Part shown: piece after piece, positions 33,912-41,173 of the stretch | Position numbering within the stretch: the first letter of the stretch is position 1 | Layout: each line of letters opens with the position of its first letter | Assembly (NCBI RefSeq): GCF_003515065.1 | Contig: NZ_QXGH01000046.1 | Location: 1-50,830, forward strand | DNA: 50,830 nucleotides | Reading direction: 5' to 3' | From: Nocardioides immobilis | Lineage (GTDB): Bacteria; Actinomycetota; Actinomycetes; Propionibacteriales; Nocardioidaceae | Translations under genes and position numbers: made by a program | Notes under the pieces: model-generated | Told to the model about the DNA's origin: nothing | What the model saw: only the letters and a program-made list of their open reading frames with translations | The model's database searches: none

Positions 33912-34852
33912 GCGGGACTCCTCGCCTGGAGCAGGGCGGTGACGTCGGACCACAGCAGCTGCCGCGCCGACTCGCCTGCGCGGAGGGTCAGGATGGTCGC
34001 GAAGCCGTGGAACAGGCCGGCGTGCACCCGCACCACGGTCGGCACCCCGGCAGCGGCCAGGCGGTCGCCGTACTCCTCGCCCTCGGAGCGGAGCGGGTCG
34101 GCGCCGGCGACGACCACAACGGCCGGCGGCAGCCCGGCCAGGCTCACTGCCCGACCCGGAGCGACGAGGTGGACCGGTTCGGGGGACCCGCTGTCGCCGA
34201 GGTACTGGCGCCAGTACCACTCCATCGCCTCGCGGGTGTTGAAGTAGCCGGTGGCGTACTCCGTGTAGCTGGGGGTGTCGCAGCCCGGGTCGAGGACCGG
34301 GTAGAGCAGCACCTGGCCCGCCAGCGCTGGTCCGCCGCGGTCCCGCGCGAGCAGGCAGGTCACCGCGGCGAGGTTGCCGCCGGCACTGTCCCCGGCGACG
34401 AGCACCCGGTTCGCGTCGATGCCGAGGCGGTCCTGCTCCGCGACGGCCCAGCAGAGGACGGCGTACCCGTCCTCGGCGGCCGTCGGCGCCGGGTGCTCCG
34501 GCGCGCGGCGATAGTCGACCGACACGACGACGGCGCCGAGCGCGCGGGACATCGCGCGGCAGAAGCCGTCGTGGCTCTCGATGTCGCAGAACACGAACCC
34601 GCCGCCGTGGAGGAACACGACGACCGGACGTCGTACGCCGGCCGGACCGTGCGGGTGGTAGACGCGGGCGCCGACCGTGCCATCGGTGACGTCGACAGTG
34701 ACGTCCTCGGTGGCGCCCACGTCGTCCAGGTTGGTGACCGGCGGGCGGCGCGCCGCGACCGCGGCTCGGGCCTCCGGGCCGGTCATCGTGTGCACCGCCG
34801 GGAAGCCACCGTTCAGCAGCTCGAGCGTCGCCGAGATCTCCTGGTCGAGCAC
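33908..34852 (-). CDS. HSL-family (type IV) carboxylesterase
   Basis: A 314-residue cytoplasmic esterase of the hormone-sensitive-lipase family. It has the oxyanion motif HGGGFVF, nucleophile Ser in GDSAGGNLA, acid in GADPLRSEGEEY and His in GLFHGF. It is the first gene of the eight-gene operon. GTG 34852 is chosen because GGAAAGGAAG lies about 5 nt upstream and because family homology starts soon after. The promoter is the leftward TACGTT hexamer at 34896-34891, 29 nt from the shared box. Its likely job is to split the ester made by the operon's BVMO. Confidence 0.88.
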   Translation of the reverse strand: MLDQEISATLELLNGGFPAVHTMTGPEARAAVAARRPPVTNLDDVGATEDVTVDVTDGTVGARVYHPHGPAGVRRPVVVFLHGGGFVFCDIESHDGFCRAMSRALGAVVVSVDYRRAPEHPAPTAAEDGYAVLCWAVAEQDRLGIDANRVLVAGDSAGGNLAAVTCLLARDRGGPALAGQVLLYPVLDPGCDTPSYTEYATGYFNTREAMEWYWRQYLGDSGSPEPVHLVAPGRAVSLAGLPPAVVVVAGADPLRSEGEEYGDRLAAAGVPTVVRVHAGLFHGFATILTLRAGESARQLLWSDVTALLQARSPA

Positions 34853-34890
34853 GAGATCTTCCTTTCCGGACGGGGGCGGTGTCGTCGGCG

Positions 34891-34977
34891 AACGTAGGTC
34901 CCGCCCAGCGCGTCGCGAGCGGATGATCCCGGCCAACGGGACACGTCGGAAGCGGTCCCGAGCGCCGCGCCTACCGT
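34891..34977. promoter_or_regulatory. Shared 17-bp box between the divergent catabolic operons
   Basis: The box ATCCCGGCCAACGGGAC is at 34926-34942. It lies exactly 29 nt from TACGTT (34896-34891, leftward to the esterase operon) and 29 nt from TACCGT (34972-34977, rightward). The rightward hexamer is 6 nt before the ATG of the HsaB-like gene, giving a leaderless message. The symmetry fits one bound activator serving both promoters from about -42 to -58. Confidence 0.75.
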
Positions 34978-34983
34978 CCGTGC

Positions 34984-35559
34984 ATGAGCCTGAGAGCGAT
35001 CGAGAGCACGGCCGATCCCGTACCGGTCATGGAGCTGCTCCAGCCGACCCCGGCCGCGATGCGGAGAGGGATGGGCGGGTTCGCCAGCGGCGTCACGGTC
35101 GTGACCGCGATCGATGGCGGCGACCCCGTCGGATTCGCCTGCCAGTCCTTCGCCTCGCTCTCACTCGACCCGCCGTTGGTGCTCTTCTGCGCCGGCCGGC
35201 AAGGACGGTCGTGGGCGCGGGTTCGTGCGGCCGGCCGGTTCTGCGTGAACGTCCTCGGCGAGGACCAGGTCGACCTGTGCGGCCGGTTCGGCAGCACGGA
35301 CGGGCAGCGGTTCGCCGGCCTCGACTGGGAGCGCTCAGCGTGGGGAGCGCCGGCGCTGCCGGGGGCGCTGCTCCGCGTGCACTGCTCGCTCGAGGACGTC
35401 CACCACGGTGGCGACCACGACGTCGCGGTCGGTCGGGTGCTCGGCCTGGACCTACGGCCGGACGGCCGGCCGCTCATCTTCCACCGCGGCCGGTTCGGTC
35501 TCGACCATCCGCAGCCGGCGACGGCGTACGGCTGGGGTTTCGGCGACCGGTGGGGCTGA
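34984..35559 (+). CDS. Flavin reductase, HsaB-like
   Basis: A 191-residue NAD(P)H:flavin oxidoreductase of the split-barrel FMN-binding family, which supplies reduced flavin to HsaA-type monooxygenases. Typical segments are MRRGMGGFASGVTVVTAIDG, GFACQSFASLSLDPPLVLFC, and RFCVNVLGEDQVDLCGRFG. Length matches HsaB (187). It starts at ATG 34984, 6 nt after a TACCGT hexamer. It is divergent from the operon containing an HsaA-like gene and upstream of the IclR gene on the same strand. It is the only flavin reductase in the window, so it may serve all four HsaA-like proteins. Confidence 0.88.
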   Translation: MSLRAIESTADPVPVMELLQPTPAAMRRGMGGFASGVTVVTAIDGGDPVGFACQSFASLSLDPPLVLFCAGRQGRSWARVRAAGRFCVNVLGEDQVDLCGRFGSTDGQRFAGLDWERSAWGAPALPGALLRVHCSLEDVHHGGDHDVAVGRVLGLDLRPDGRPLIFHRGRFGLDHPQPATAYGWGFGDRWG

Positions 35560-35626
35560 GAACGGTCCTATGATCGAGGTCACCCACCGAGGTGGGCGCG
35601 CACGGAGAAGCGGAGGACCCGGCGAC

Positions 35627-36493
35627 GTGGCAACGCAGAGCAAGGAGCAGGCGCCGACCACCGACGCGACGGAGCCGCCGGTGTCGATGGTCGCGCGGAT
35701 CGCGCTGATCATGCGCGTCTTCGACGAGCCGGGCGCACGGTTCCGGCTCGACGAGGTCGCCGTCCGCACCGGCCTGCCCCGCTCGACCGTGCACCGGATC
35801 CTCGACCAGCTGCTGGTCACGGGATGGATCCAGCGGCGACCGGACGGCTACGCACTCTCCGCGGGGGCCTCGGCGGCGCGGCACTCGCTCGCGGAGCACC
35901 CGGAGCTGCGCTCTGTCGCCGCCCCGGTCCTCAACCGGCTGCACCTGGACACCGGGCTGATCGTCCACCTCGGCGTGCTCGTCGGCGCCGACGTACTGGT
36001 CCTCGACCGCATCGCCGGCCGCTCGCCCACCGGCCTGCCCACCCGCGTCGGTGGCCGGGCGCCCGCGCACGCCACCGCGCTGGGCAAGGCGATGCTCGCG
36101 CAGATGCAGGCCGAGGAGGTCGACGCGCTCTACAGCACGGGCATCAGCAAGCGCACCCCGCGGACGATCGCCGACCTGCCCACCCTCCACCAGGAGCTGG
36201 GCCGGGTCCGCGCCCGCCGCGGCCTCGCCTTCGAGAAGGACGAGTTCGTGCTGGGGGCGTCGTCCCTCGGCGCGGCCGTCCACGACGGCGACGGCCTCTT
36301 CGGGGCGATCTCGATCGGCGGCATGCTGCCGCTGGACAAGCTGGAGCCGCTCGGCCCGCTCCTGCTGCGCGCGGCGGCGTACATCACCCAGCGGCTGGCG
36401 GGGCCGACCGTGCCGACCGAGACGGTCCGGCCGGCCACCGACGGCATCCTCGGCCGGATGCTGCAGACCCTGCCGGCCGACGGCTGGGTGTAG
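35627..36493 (+). CDS. IclR-family regulator, probable controller of the catabolic regulon
   Basis: A 288-residue regulator. The N-terminal winged HTH is visible (IMRVFDEPGARFRLDEVAVR then TGLPRSTVHRILDQLLVTGW), followed by an IclR effector domain with GGRAPAHATALGKAMLAQM and FEKDEFVLGASSLGAAV. It follows the HsaB-like gene by 67 nt and is probably cotranscribed. GTG 35627 is chosen (GGAGG about 11 nt upstream). An ATG at 35570 is possible but lies inside a TATGAT hexamer that could be an extra promoter. IclR proteins often activate aromatic catabolism and bind short palindromes, so the 17-bp boxes are its best candidate sites. Confidence 0.88.
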   Translation: MATQSKEQAPTTDATEPPVSMVARIALIMRVFDEPGARFRLDEVAVRTGLPRSTVHRILDQLLVTGWIQRRPDGYALSAGASAARHSLAEHPELRSVAAPVLNRLHLDTGLIVHLGVLVGADVLVLDRIAGRSPTGLPTRVGGRAPAHATALGKAMLAQMQAEEVDALYSTGISKRTPRTIADLPTLHQELGRVRARRGLAFEKDEFVLGASSLGAAVHDGDGLFGAISIGGMLPLDKLEPLGPLLLRAAAYITQRLAGPTVPTETVRPATDGILGRMLQTLPADGWV

Positions 36494-36550
36494 GCGCACG
36501 TCGAAACGGCTCACAGGCAGCCGAGACGATTCCTGTGGAAATGGTGGCCG

Positions 36551-37984
36551 CTATCTGCCGCTGTGCGCGGGGGTCCGCACACTCTGCAGGTAGTCGTCGA
36601 TCGCCGAGCTGTGGCCGTCGCGCCCGATGGCCGCGACATAGCCGTCAGGTCGGACCAACACCCGACCTGGCAGGCCGTCGTCCGGGCCAGCGAGCACGTG
36701 CTCGCCGTCCCGGAGCGCCTCGTTCATGGTGCGGCCGTCGTGCAGGCGGATGTTGGGCATCCTCGCGCCCGGCGTCGGCAGGCCGCGCACCCGCCCGGGC
36801 TGCGAGATCGGGCTGTCCGGGTAGGCGATCGCAAGTTGCGCCATGCGGTTCGCGAGGCGCCGCCTCATTCGCGGCGTCCGCAGCAAGGGCATCATCGCCC
36901 TCCTCAGGGTCCGCTTGAGAGGAGAGGTCTCGATGACGAAGCGCACCATGCTGTCGGTGAAGGCCATCATTTGCTGTGCCGCCGGTCGGCGCTCGGCGGC
37001 GTAGGTGTCGAGGAGCGTGTCCGGCGCCCGGCCGGCGACCACGTACGCCAGCTTCCAGCCCAAGTTGACGGCGTCGTTGATCCCGAGGTTCATGCCCTGC
37101 GCGCCAGTGGGGGCGTGGATGTGGACGGCGTCCCCGGCCAGGAAGACCCGGTCGCGTCGGTACGTGTCGGTGGACCGGATCTGGCAGCGGAAGCAGGTGA
37201 GCGTCTCGGGGTCATGGACGACGATCCCGCCCGGCCCGCGCGCGTCAACCAGTCCTTGGATCTCTTCCAGCGTGGGCGCTGCACCGCCGCGGTCGGCCGG
37301 CATCGGGGCTGACACTCGCCAGAGGCGACCGTCGATCGGAATCAGCGCGAGCGGCTGCCCACCCGGACCGCAGTGGACCTGCACTTCGTCGTTTCTCCCG
37401 CCGCCGTCGAGCTCGGTGTCTGCGAGCAGCCAGTCGAAGGGATAGGGCTGTCCCTCGAAAGGCACGTCCAGCACCCGACGCACCTTGCTGTGTGATCCGT
37501 CGCAGCCGACGAGGAACGATGCGGTGACCTGCACCTCGCGACCCTCTGCATCACTCAGCGATGCGGTGACCGCGTCCGCGTCCTGGATGAAGCCGAGGAG
37601 CTCGATGCCCGACTCGACCTTCCCACCAAGCTCGGCGAGCCGCGACCGCAGCACCTCCTCGGTCCGGTGCTGGGGGAGGTGCAGGATGAACGCGTACTCG
37701 GAGTCGGCACAGGTCATGTCGATGCCGGCCTGCCGCCGGCCGCCCACGTACACGCTCGTCCGCAGGCCGCGATGCCCGATCTCCAGCAGTCGGTCGGCCA
37801 CGCCCATCATGTCGAGCGTCTCCATGGTGCGCGGCTGGATGCCGATCGCCCGGCTGAGCTTCGGCAGCCCGGGGTCCTGATCGATGAGGCGTGTGCGCAC
37901 ACCGCGTGAGAGGAGCTGGATGGCGAGGGTGAGGCCGGTCGGCCCGGCGCCGACGACCAGTACGTCGCAGTCTGTGGTGCTCAT
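36551..37984 (-). CDS. FAD-dependent aromatic monooxygenase (PheA/TfdB type)
   Basis: A 477-residue single-component class A flavoprotein hydroxylase. It has the FAD motif GAGPTG (about residues 12-17), the DG motif CDGSHSKVRRVLD (about 160-170), and the GD motif GDAVHIHAPTGAQGMNLGIND. The C-terminal region is short compared with three-domain phenol hydroxylases. Likely substrates are polyketide or simple aromatic compounds. It starts 44 nt after the stop of the LuxR-type regulator on the same strand, so the two may be cotranscribed and functionally linked. It is not close in type to the HsaA-like enzymes. Confidence 0.87.
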   Translation of the reverse strand: MSTTDCDVLVVGAGPTGLTLAIQLLSRGVRTRLIDQDPGLPKLSRAIGIQPRTMETLDMMGVADRLLEIGHRGLRTSVYVGGRRQAGIDMTCADSEYAFILHLPQHRTEEVLRSRLAELGGKVESGIELLGFIQDADAVTASLSDAEGREVQVTASFLVGCDGSHSKVRRVLDVPFEGQPYPFDWLLADTELDGGGRNDEVQVHCGPGGQPLALIPIDGRLWRVSAPMPADRGGAAPTLEEIQGLVDARGPGGIVVHDPETLTCFRCQIRSTDTYRRDRVFLAGDAVHIHAPTGAQGMNLGINDAVNLGWKLAYVVAGRAPDTLLDTYAAERRPAAQQMMAFTDSMVRFVIETSPLKRTLRRAMMPLLRTPRMRRRLANRMAQLAIAYPDSPISQPGRVRGLPTPGARMPNIRLHDGRTMNEALRDGEHVLAGPDDGLPGRVLVRPDGYVAAIGRDGHSSAIDDYLQSVRTPAHSGR

Positions 37985-38028
37985 GCGCCCAGGATGCGGC
38001 GGGCGCGACGTCCCTGGCGTCAGCGGAA

Positions 38029-40263
38029 CTACGTAACGTCGCCACGTACGTCGGCCATCAGCCCTTCCTGGTGGGCCCAGGCGGTGAGCTGGCCCCTGGT
38101 TCTGAGGCCGAGCTTGGCGAGCACGCGGCTGACGTGTGTTTCCACGGTGCGGACCGACAAGACCAGCTTTGCGGCGATCTCACCGTTCGAAAGGCCCAGG
38201 GCCACCAGCGCGGCTATCTCCCGCTCGCGAACCGTCAGTGCCGGTGACGTGCCCACATGCCACGGGTCCTCGGGCCGCGGATCGAGGCCGGCTGCGATGG
38301 CCTCGTCGAGCGGCATGCCGCGTCCCTCGTCCTGCAGCCGCTCCGCCGCTGGGCCGATCTGGGCGACGACGGGGGCGAGCCAACGGTCCAACACGGACCG
38401 CATGAACTGCGGTCTGTGGGTCTGGTTCGCCTGCTCGTAGGCCGCGGCGGCACCGGACAGCCGAAGCGCCGACCGGGGCCGCCCGTGCCGAGCCGCGAGC
38501 CCGGCGAGCCCGCTCAGACCGATCGGCACGGCGAAGCGATCGCCTAGATCGAGGATCTCGGGGAGGGCCTCCGTGAGCGCCACCTCGGCGCCGCTGGTGT
38601 CGTCATTGTCGAGGCGTACGACGCCAAGCAACTGCAGGGCACGTGCCCGGATCACCGACAGGCCGACCTCTGCGCTCAGAGCCACGCTGCGTTCCAGTCG
38701 CTGCATGGCCAGCAACCCGTCGCCTTGATAGTGCGCAGCGGCCCCGGCCAACCAGAGCGCGCCGGCCAAGCCTGCGGGGTCACCGGACGCCTCGCGGAGC
38801 GCGAGCGACTGCTCGATGTCATCGCCGAAGCCCGTCGGGTCGCCGGTGATCCCCCGGACGCGGCCGCGGCACAGCAGGGCCTCGGCCTCGCGCGCCTGAT
38901 CGCCGGCCGCTCTGGCGCGCTCGACGGCGTGCTCGAGCAACGGAAGGGCGGCCGTCCTGTCACCCTGGTCGGTGGCCAGCCAGGCCTCGCACGTGAGCGC
39001 GTCGAGCCACTCGCGGTCGTGGTCTGGCACGAGGTCACGCAGTGCAGCCAGTCGCCGGCGTCCCTCGGAGAAGTAGCCCCGGATCGACCAGAAGCCCGAA
39101 AGCCGGTTCGCCATCCGCAGTGCGGTGCCGGGGTCCGTCGCGGAAAGGTGGTCGAGGGCCGCCCGGAGGTTGTCGTGCTCGAGCTCGAGCAGGTCGAGCC
39201 CAGCACGGTTCGGAGCGGCTGGCGGCCGCGGCAGGTGCTCGACAAGCCGCCAGAACACCTGGGCGTGCGCACCGCGGGTGACCAGTTGCTCTTGACTGTC
39301 TGCGAGCATCTCGGCCGCGAACTCCCGGACTGTCTCAAGCATCGCAAACCTCGGCGCCTCCCCACGGTCGGCGCGGCGAAGCAGACTGTGGTCGACGAGC
39401 TCCGTCACCGGGTCGAGGAGCGAGTGGGCGGCTCCGGTCGCGGAGCACACCTCCTCGAGGGTGGTGAGATCGATGCCGCCCCGAAAAACCGAACAGACCG
39501 AGAACAGCCGCCGTGCGGGCTCACTCAGCAGCTCATGGCTCCACGCGATGGTGGCGCGCAGCGTTCGCTGCCGGTCGGGGACGTCACGGCTGTCGCTCAC
39601 CAAGAACGCCAGCGAGTCATCGAGCCGTTCGAGGATCGCCTCAGGAGGCAGCACCCTGACGCGCGCGGCTGCAAGCTCGATTGCGAGCGGCAGACCGTCG
39701 ACCCGCTCGGCGATCTTCCCGACCGTGGCCGCGTGCCCGGCGGTGAGGGAGAACCCGGGAACCGAGGCAGACGCCCGCGTCGCGAAGAGCTGCACGGCCT
39801 CCGACAACGGCGGGACGGGCAGCTCCTGCTCCCACGCAAGGTGGAGCGGTGCGCGGCTCGTCACGACGATGCGTACCGCGTCCGTGGCGGCGAGCAGGTC
39901 GGCCACGAAGCCGCCTGCTTCGAGGACCTGCTCCATGTTGTCGAGGACGAGCAGCAACTCGCGCCCGGACAGGTTCGCCGACAGGTGATCCAGCAGCGCC
40001 GTCCCGCGGGAGTCCTGCAGGCCGAGCGCACCCGCGACCTCGACTGGCACCAGCGCAGGGTCTCGGACGGCAGCGAGCCGCACGAACCTTGCACCGCCCG
40101 AGAAATCGGCCGCCGACCGGCGCGCCAACTCAATCGCGAGCCGGGTCTTGCCTGCCCCGCCAGGGCCAGTCAGCGTGAGCAGCCGGGAACCGGCCAGCAG
40201 GCTCTGCGCCTCGGCCAGTTCACGCTCCCGGCCGACGAAGCTCGTCGGCGGCTGCGGCAACAC
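38029..40263 (-). CDS. Large ATPase-type LuxR-family regulator
   Basis: A 744-residue multi-domain regulator of the AfsR/LAL-like type. The Walker A motif is GPGGAGKT (about 33-40), with Walker B LLLVLDNMEQV and the family's GLPLAIELAAARVRVL segment. A long helical, TPR-like middle (about 330-650) senses signals. The C-terminal LuxR HTH is at about 680-744 (LTVREREIAALVALGLSNGE, then SVRTVETHVSRVLAKLGLRT). GTG 40263 is the first start giving the usual family beginning PTSFVGRERELAEA. It probably activates the downstream FAD monooxygenase gene; the signal is unknown. Confidence 0.88.
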   Translation of the reverse strand: MLPQPPTSFVGRERELAEAQSLLAGSRLLTLTGPGGAGKTRLAIELARRSAADFSGGARFVRLAAVRDPALVPVEVAGALGLQDSRGTALLDHLSANLSGRELLLVLDNMEQVLEAGGFVADLLAATDAVRIVVTSRAPLHLAWEQELPVPPLSEAVQLFATRASASVPGFSLTAGHAATVGKIAERVDGLPLAIELAAARVRVLPPEAILERLDDSLAFLVSDSRDVPDRQRTLRATIAWSHELLSEPARRLFSVCSVFRGGIDLTTLEEVCSATGAAHSLLDPVTELVDHSLLRRADRGEAPRFAMLETVREFAAEMLADSQEQLVTRGAHAQVFWRLVEHLPRPPAAPNRAGLDLLELEHDNLRAALDHLSATDPGTALRMANRLSGFWSIRGYFSEGRRRLAALRDLVPDHDREWLDALTCEAWLATDQGDRTAALPLLEHAVERARAAGDQAREAEALLCRGRVRGITGDPTGFGDDIEQSLALREASGDPAGLAGALWLAGAAAHYQGDGLLAMQRLERSVALSAEVGLSVIRARALQLLGVVRLDNDDTSGAEVALTEALPEILDLGDRFAVPIGLSGLAGLAARHGRPRSALRLSGAAAAYEQANQTHRPQFMRSVLDRWLAPVVAQIGPAAERLQDEGRGMPLDEAIAAGLDPRPEDPWHVGTSPALTVREREIAALVALGLSNGEIAAKLVLSVRTVETHVSRVLAKLGLRTRGQLTAWAHQEGLMADVRGDVT

Positions 40264-40368
40264 GACTCATCGTCGCACCACCGCCGTCGGCGCGACAACG
40301 AAACCGGACGGCGTCGACATGATTTCCGCCGTCGGCTGCGGTGCTCCGGGGTTCGCGCGGCGAACCGA

Positions 40369-40917
40369 TCAGTGGACGGTCATGGAGCGTCTGGCGCGGT
40401 GTCGTCGGACCGCAGCGCGGTTGGCGCAGCGGACCGAGCAATAGCGCTGCCGTCCGTTGCGGGTGACGTCCACGACCACCGCAGCGCACGGGTCTCCCTT
40501 CATCCTCCCCGCAGCGCACCTGCTCAGACGATGGATGCCTCGAGTGGTCAGGTGCAGCGCCGTGCCCACGCTGATCACCGCTCGTAGCACGTCGGGAAGC
40601 GAATCGTTGGCGTCGTCGCGGTAGTGGAGGTGCCACCCTTCCCGCCCGTGGTCAGTCAGCCGCGGATACGCGGCCGCGTGCGCCATCAGGTCGTTGAGCA
40701 ACCGCGCACGTTCCCCCGGCTCCGACGCGTCTACGACGCGAAGCCACTCGTCGATCACCCCGCGCGTGCGCCAGTGGTCATCGGGCGACTCAGCGAAGTC
40801 CATCGTCATGCCGAACTTCCGGGTCCGGGCTTCGATGCCCGCACGGTCGTCGGGCCAGTCGTCGGCGAGCGAGGCAGCCATGAGCACGGCGTACTCGCCG
40901 TAAGGGTTGAGATGCAC
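40369..40917 (-). CDS. ABATE/CGNR zinc-finger protein
   Basis: About 182 residues. It begins VHLNPYGEYAVLMAASLADD, the typical opening of the ABATE domain, a putative stress or ligand sensor. The C-terminal CGNR-type zinc finger has Cys residues in SRCAAGRM, GDPCAAV and RNGRQRYCSVRCANRAAVRR, with the last part strongly conserved. Such proteins are thought to be transcription regulators. The first knuckle is unusual, with extra residues between its cysteines. GTG 40917 is chosen because homology begins there; a TTG at 40941 would add eight residues. It is divergent from the small zinc-ribbon gene. Confidence 0.75.
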   Translation of the reverse strand: MHLNPYGEYAVLMAASLADDWPDDRAGIEARTRKFGMTMDFAESPDDHWRTRGVIDEWLRVVDASEPGERARLLNDLMAHAAAYPRLTDHGREGWHLHYRDDANDSLPDVLRAVISVGTALHLTTRGIHRLSRCAAGRMKGDPCAAVVVDVTRNGRQRYCSVRCANRAAVRRHRARRSMTVH

Positions 40918-40943
40918 AAGGCCATTACACCAGGCTGGCAACC

Positions 40944-41138
40944 ATGACCGACATCGCAGCTGAGCAGCCTCGGCGCGCGGACGCCATCCACGAGCACGGC
41001 TGGCTCACCGAGTCAAGCCATCAGACTTCGGAGGGCCGAGTCCTCTACGTGCGCTGCGCCCGCTGCGGCGTGCGTCGCGTGGACCTCCAGCCTCACCCGC
41101 TCCTACCACCGCGTTCGCTGACCTGTCACCAGGGGTGA
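40944..41138 (+). CDS. Small zinc-ribbon-like protein
   Basis: A 64-residue protein with a CARCG knuckle (VLYVRCARCGVRRVDLQP) and a possible partner Cys-His near the end (LTCHQG). The WLTESSHQTSEGRVLYVRC pattern occurs in small actinobacterial proteins of unknown role. The ATG at 40944 lies 26 nt from the divergent CGNR gene start. No function can be assigned. Conserved spacing of the metal-binding residues argues that it is real despite its size. Confidence 0.6.
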   Translation: MTDIAAEQPRRADAIHEHGWLTESSHQTSEGRVLYVRCARCGVRRVDLQPHPLLPPRSLTCHQG

Positions 41139-41173
41139 CTCGGGCCGGCTGACTGTTCGGCCGTGGCCCGGCC

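Noticed and set aside
35570..35626. An earlier ATG start for the IclR gene
   Set aside because: The ATG lies inside a TATGAT hexamer that looks like a -10, and the added residues are Arg/Gly-rich and not typical of the family. It is kept as an alternative only.
36494..36550. A further copy of the 17-bp box near the FAD monooxygenase gene
   Set aside because: No sequence matching TCCCG-N5-YGGGA was found there, nor in the gaps at 33164-33188, 29263-29287 or 48863-48900.
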